Shown here one piece after another: positions 44,087-47,163 of a stretch of DNA of 47,163 bases; position 1 is the first letter of the stretch, and the number at the start of each line of letters is the position of its first letter. A model generated the notes under the pieces. The model searched no databases, was not told the origin of the DNA, and saw only the letters and a program-made list of their open reading frames with translations. The position numbers were made by a program, and so were the translations under genes. The stretch is taken from positions 1-47,163 of the forward strand of contig JAADVB010000149.1 of the NCBI GenBank assembly GCA_023334545.1, in the 5' to 3' direction. Source of the DNA: Salisapilia sapeloensis (lineage: Eukaryota > Oomycota > Peronosporomycetes > Peronosporales > Salisapiliaceae).

Positions 44087-44965
44087 ATGGAGACAAGTGC
44101 CGACGATGAGACTGCCAAGCCTCGAGAGGAGCCATCCGAGGTTTCGACACCACGTCAGAATAAGCGCAAGCGGGTTGTTCTGAGTATTCAGCACAAGCAA
44201 CAGGTGCTGCAACGGTTAGATCAAGGAGAGACGCCACTAAGTCTCGCGAAAGAGTACAATATTAGTCGCCAGCAAGTGTCCGACTTGAAAAAGAATCGGG
44301 AACGCATCTTTCAGTTCTGTTTAGAAGCCCAGCACCCGTCTACACTACAAAGAAAGACGATCCAGTCGTCTTATAGCCCCCATCCAGCCATTGAGCACCA
44401 CGTTTATCAATGGCTCATCCTTCAACGCACCCTTGCGAACGAGGTCACGGGCCAAACACTGGCAGACAAAGTCACTGAAATTTTCTTACAGTTTGCAGAT
44501 GACCAAGCTAAAGTCACGTCGAATCGAGTGGCCGATTGGGTACGCAAGTTTCGACTGGCACACAATATCCGGTCGTTGGCAACAGAAGACCTACAACATT
44601 TACCAGTAGATTTCACGTCGGTCATGGAACCAAAAGGTCTTTTGGACCACAGGATGTATGAAGGCGAGCCTGCTACAGACTTATCGAAGTCAGTCGACAT
44701 AGCGTCCAATTTAATGCCTGCTTCCAACTCTTTCTTCGATTCTTTGGCTGAAAATACGAGCGACTGTGTGGAAGGATCGAGTGACAGGACTGGGAAGATG
44801 AAAGTGATACCCAAGGGTCATTTGATACAAGAGAGAATCTTGTCTACTCTAGACCACTTCATCCAAAACTTCCATGAGGAAACAGAGGCTCGATTTTCGA
44901 CACTTGAAACGAGACTGGCTCAACTACAGAGAGCGATTGAAGAAAGAGAATGTACTCGTGTATGA
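44087..44965 (+). CDS. CENP-B/pogo-type DNA-binding protein lacking a nuclease domain
   Basis: 292 aa from ATG at 44087 (METSADDETAKP); an earlier in-frame ATG at 43997 would add 30 residues but overlaps the minus-strand gene. The first helix-turn-helix (LSIQHKQQVLQRLDQGETPL ... ISRQQVSDLKKNRERI) is the CENP-B N-terminal/Psq type. The second (about residues 100-170, HHVYQWLILQRTLA ... VADWVRKFRLAHNI) resembles the Tc5-type CENP-B HTH. No DDE catalytic domain follows; the C-terminus is a short coiled coil (STLETRLAQLQRAIEE). It probably descends from a pogo/Tigger transposase N-terminus and now acts as a DNA-binding factor; that origin is inference. No terminal inverted repeats were seen. Confidence 0.8.
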   Translation: METSADDETAKPREEPSEVSTPRQNKRKRVVLSIQHKQQVLQRLDQGETPLSLAKEYNISRQQVSDLKKNRERIFQFCLEAQHPSTLQRKTIQSSYSPHPAIEHHVYQWLILQRTLANEVTGQTLADKVTEIFLQFADDQAKVTSNRVADWVRKFRLAHNIRSLATEDLQHLPVDFTSVMEPKGLLDHRMYEGEPATDLSKSVDIASNLMPASNSFFDSLAENTSDCVEGSSDRTGKMKVIPKGHLIQERILSTLDHFIQNFHEETEARFSTLETRLAQLQRAIEERECTRV

Positions 44966-45114
44966 TCGAATGTGATGTGACCGTTTAATCCATTCATGTT
45001 CATGTATTCTTTCTAAAACCAGACTTTTGTTCATGCATACTCTAGCTTGCACTACTTTCATTTGCAATCTCTAGCAAGCGGTAACAAAGTCGTATGCATC
45101 TAGAAGCCATCGCA

Positions 45115-46810
45115 TTAGACCGTGTCTAGTTGCTGATTGCTAAATCCCATCTTCACCTTAGTAGGTGAGTTCGGAGATACTGGTGTAGCTTCACGCACTT
45201 TTAGACTGGCATTTTTTTCATTGGACTGGAAACTTGCTTTGTTATGTAGCTCTGGAAGAACAGGTCTCTCCTTTGGTTCATAGCCGAGCTCATCCATCGG
45301 TAGACCGTACTCGTTCATCTTTAGCTGTACAGCTCTCGACAGCTCCTGTTGGCTGTTTACAATTTTTTCCAATTGCTTCTGTAAGTCAGTGATCTCCTGT
45401 GTCTTTCGTGACACGATGTCTCCAAGCCTACTCTTCACACGATCCACGACATCCGGTTCTAGTTTCGCATGTACAAGTATTTCATTTAGCTCTGCATCTT
45501 TCTGATCCAACCTTTTGGTCATTGCCGCTACTTTCTTTTCTAAAACAAGATTCTTTAGCCCGGTCTTTTGCTGGACATCGTAAATACTGTCTTGGAAATG
45601 GCTATTCAGATCTTCATACTCCTTTGTCACTTGATCACAACGTTGCTGAAGGACTTCGAGTTCCCAAGAGAGAGTTGCATATTCGTTTTCAAGGACAAGT
45701 AGCTTCTTCTTCGCTTCGCCAAGATCCAGCCGCTCGTTTTGATATGTCACTCGGTCGGATCGAAGACGCTCAACATCACGTAAAGCTCTTTTTAACGGCT
45801 CAGACATGCGTTTATTCTCTTGAGAGATTTCAAACAACATCTTTTCATCCTGAGCTTCCTTCTTTTTCAATTCACTCACTTCTTCTTTTAAACTTTTAAT
45901 TAAATCAAGATTGTTATGCGTGATATCGTTGTAATAGTTTTTGATCTCTGCAAAGGCTTTCTCATGGCTGCTCATGAGTTGAGCAAGATGTTGGTTCTTC
46001 CTCTCTTCAATCGACTGTGTCTCTTGCTTCCGCTTTATTTCCAACTCATCTCGTACAGCCTATACATATGAGGATGATGTCGAGTCAACAATAATAATCA
46101 AGTGTAGTACCTTTCGTTTGCGCTCGAACTTTTGTTGTAGCTCTTTCGAATGTCGTTCGAACTCTTGTCGAAGCATAGTGATACGACGATCATGATCTTG
46201 TTTCAAAGACTTTAAATAATCTTCGTGAGATAGCTCTGCTTCTTTCAAGTCTAGTTTCAAACGGCGTCGATCTTTCTTTAATTGCTTTTCACTATTGTGA
46301 TACTCATCCTCTCGTATCTTAATTTCCTTCTCCATTTCTACGATTACATTCAGTCAATCATATTAAATGTATATACAGACAATACTACCCTTCTTTACTT
46401 TGGTAATCTCATTCTGATGTTCGTACAACAAATGCTTAACTCTTTGCTTGTAGACCTAGTGACGCATGTTAGAAGTGCTTGTGGTAAAAGCTTGGATGTT
46501 GTACCTTGATCTCAGCTTGATGCTTTTCTTCCAAATCCTGTCGTTCCCGTTCCTTATTTCTTAATTCAGCTTTCATGTCTTCCAAGTTCTTCTTTTCAAC
46601 GATCCAAAAGTAGTTGATCTTCTCTCGCTGCTGTTGAAACTCAGTGAACGATTGTTCCTCTTTCTTTGTCATCTCAAGTAGTGATTTTGCTTGCTTCACA
46701 AGATCCAGGCGTTCCTGTTCCTGTTCATCCACCACAGCTTTCTCTCCACCACCCTTCTTACCCCCTCCTTTTCCTTTTCCCTTTCCTTTCTTCCCCTTCT
46801 TGGGCGCCAT
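45115..46810 (-). CDS. Dynein regulatory complex subunit 4 (GAS8-like)
   Basis: Exons 46810-46505, 46455-46389, 46337-46111 and 46059-45115; introns 49, 51 and 51 nt; 514 aa. The start MAPKKGKKGKGKGKGGGKK is the typical Lys/Gly-rich head of DRC4. The rest is nearly continuous coiled coil, with VEKKNLEDMKAELRNKERE, NNLDLIKSLKEEVSELKKK and the C-terminal MDELGYEP motif of the family. DRC4 is a structural part of the nexin-dynein regulatory complex of motile axonemes. Its intact frame implies that the organism makes flagellated cells (zoospores); non-flagellate downy mildews have lost such genes. Confidence 0.92.
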
Positions 46811-47163
46811 CCTATTCCAAAGAGTTGCCACGAAAGGACTATTCCAAGCTCAACTCTCACACACCGTTTCATTACTCTTGTCAGCTATAAATACATGCAC
46901 TACTTCTACACAACGTCCGAATCAGCACCTGCAGAACTGGTAACAAGTTTCACTAACGCTAGACCGGTTTGCAGATACATCGCCAAGGTTGCTACGTACT
47001 TCCTACTTTTTCAGCCAATCGACAGGCAGAGAATGGCGGCAATTGACAGCCGTGTCACCGACTTTTGAAGTGTCGGTAAAGTAGCGCAAACTGGTGCTTC
47101 GAGGATAGCAGCTTCATTCGGACGAAATGGACGGGCAGGATCAGTGCAATGGGGACAAGACGC
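46811..47163. other. Promoter region of GAS8 and possible start of a plus-strand gene
   Basis: 353 bp without a complete gene. CTATAAATAC at 46885-46894 resembles a TATA box. Near the edge TTCATTCGGACGAAATGG (47113-47130) resembles an initiator directly before ATG at 47127, which stays open for 12 codons to the window end. This may be the start of another gene, but there is too little sequence to tell. Confidence 0.3.

Overview
This is nuclear DNA of an oomycete (water mould or downy-mildew lineage), most likely a flagellate plant-associated species. The evidence comes from the sequence. Several genes carry the oomycete-type initiator (TCATTYYNCAWTTT-like) 25-120 nt upstream of their ATG. The first gene looks like an AA17 lytic polysaccharide monooxygenase, a family known from oomycetes. 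The chitin synthase has an N-terminal MIT-like domain, typical of oomycete enzymes. Introns are tiny and uniform (about 45 modelled, mostly 49-57 nt). A GAS8/DRC4 gene argues for motile, flagellated zoospores. I cannot name the genus.

Gene density is high: about 24 genes in 47 kb, with many head-to-head and tail-to-tail pairs. Left part (1-11 kb): secreted LPMO (-, cut by the window edge), glycyl-tRNA synthetase (+), a small unrecognised protein (-), chitin synthase (-), a 79-aa protein (+), the Pol delta subunit POLD3 (-) and mitochondrial citrate synthase (-).

Middle (12-27.6 kb): Reptin/RuvBL2 (+), an unrecognised protein (-), V-ATPase proteolipid c (-), Mediator subunit MED22 (+), a SNF5 homologue carrying an extra HTH-like segment and a C-terminal HMG box (-), PP4 regulatory subunit 3 without its usual N-terminal PH/EVH1 domain (+), TatD nuclease (+), eEF1B (+), fructose-1,6-bisphosphatase (+) and the splicing factor BUD13 (-).

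Right part (27.8-47 kb): an ankyrin plus FYVE-like protein (-), a PDZ protein rich in NPF/DPF motifs (+), an NT-C2 coiled-coil protein (+), a 2022-aa UBR-box E3 ligase (+), succinyl-CoA ligase alpha (+), a 74-aa coiled-coil protein (-), a CENP-B/pogo-type DNA-binding protein without nuclease domain (+) and GAS8/DRC4 (-).

Most genes are housekeeping and unrelated to each other: chromatin and transcription (Reptin, SNF5-HMG, MED22), central carbon metabolism (citrate synthase, SCS alpha, FBPase) and translation (GlyRS, eEF1B). The consecutive FYVE, PDZ/NPF and NT-C2 genes all look like membrane-trafficking adaptors. I found no tRNA, rRNA, CRISPR array, intact transposon or virus-like gene. The most novel item is the HTH-SNF5-HMG architecture. 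All exon models were made by eye from splice signals, reading frame and protein similarity recalled from family knowledge.
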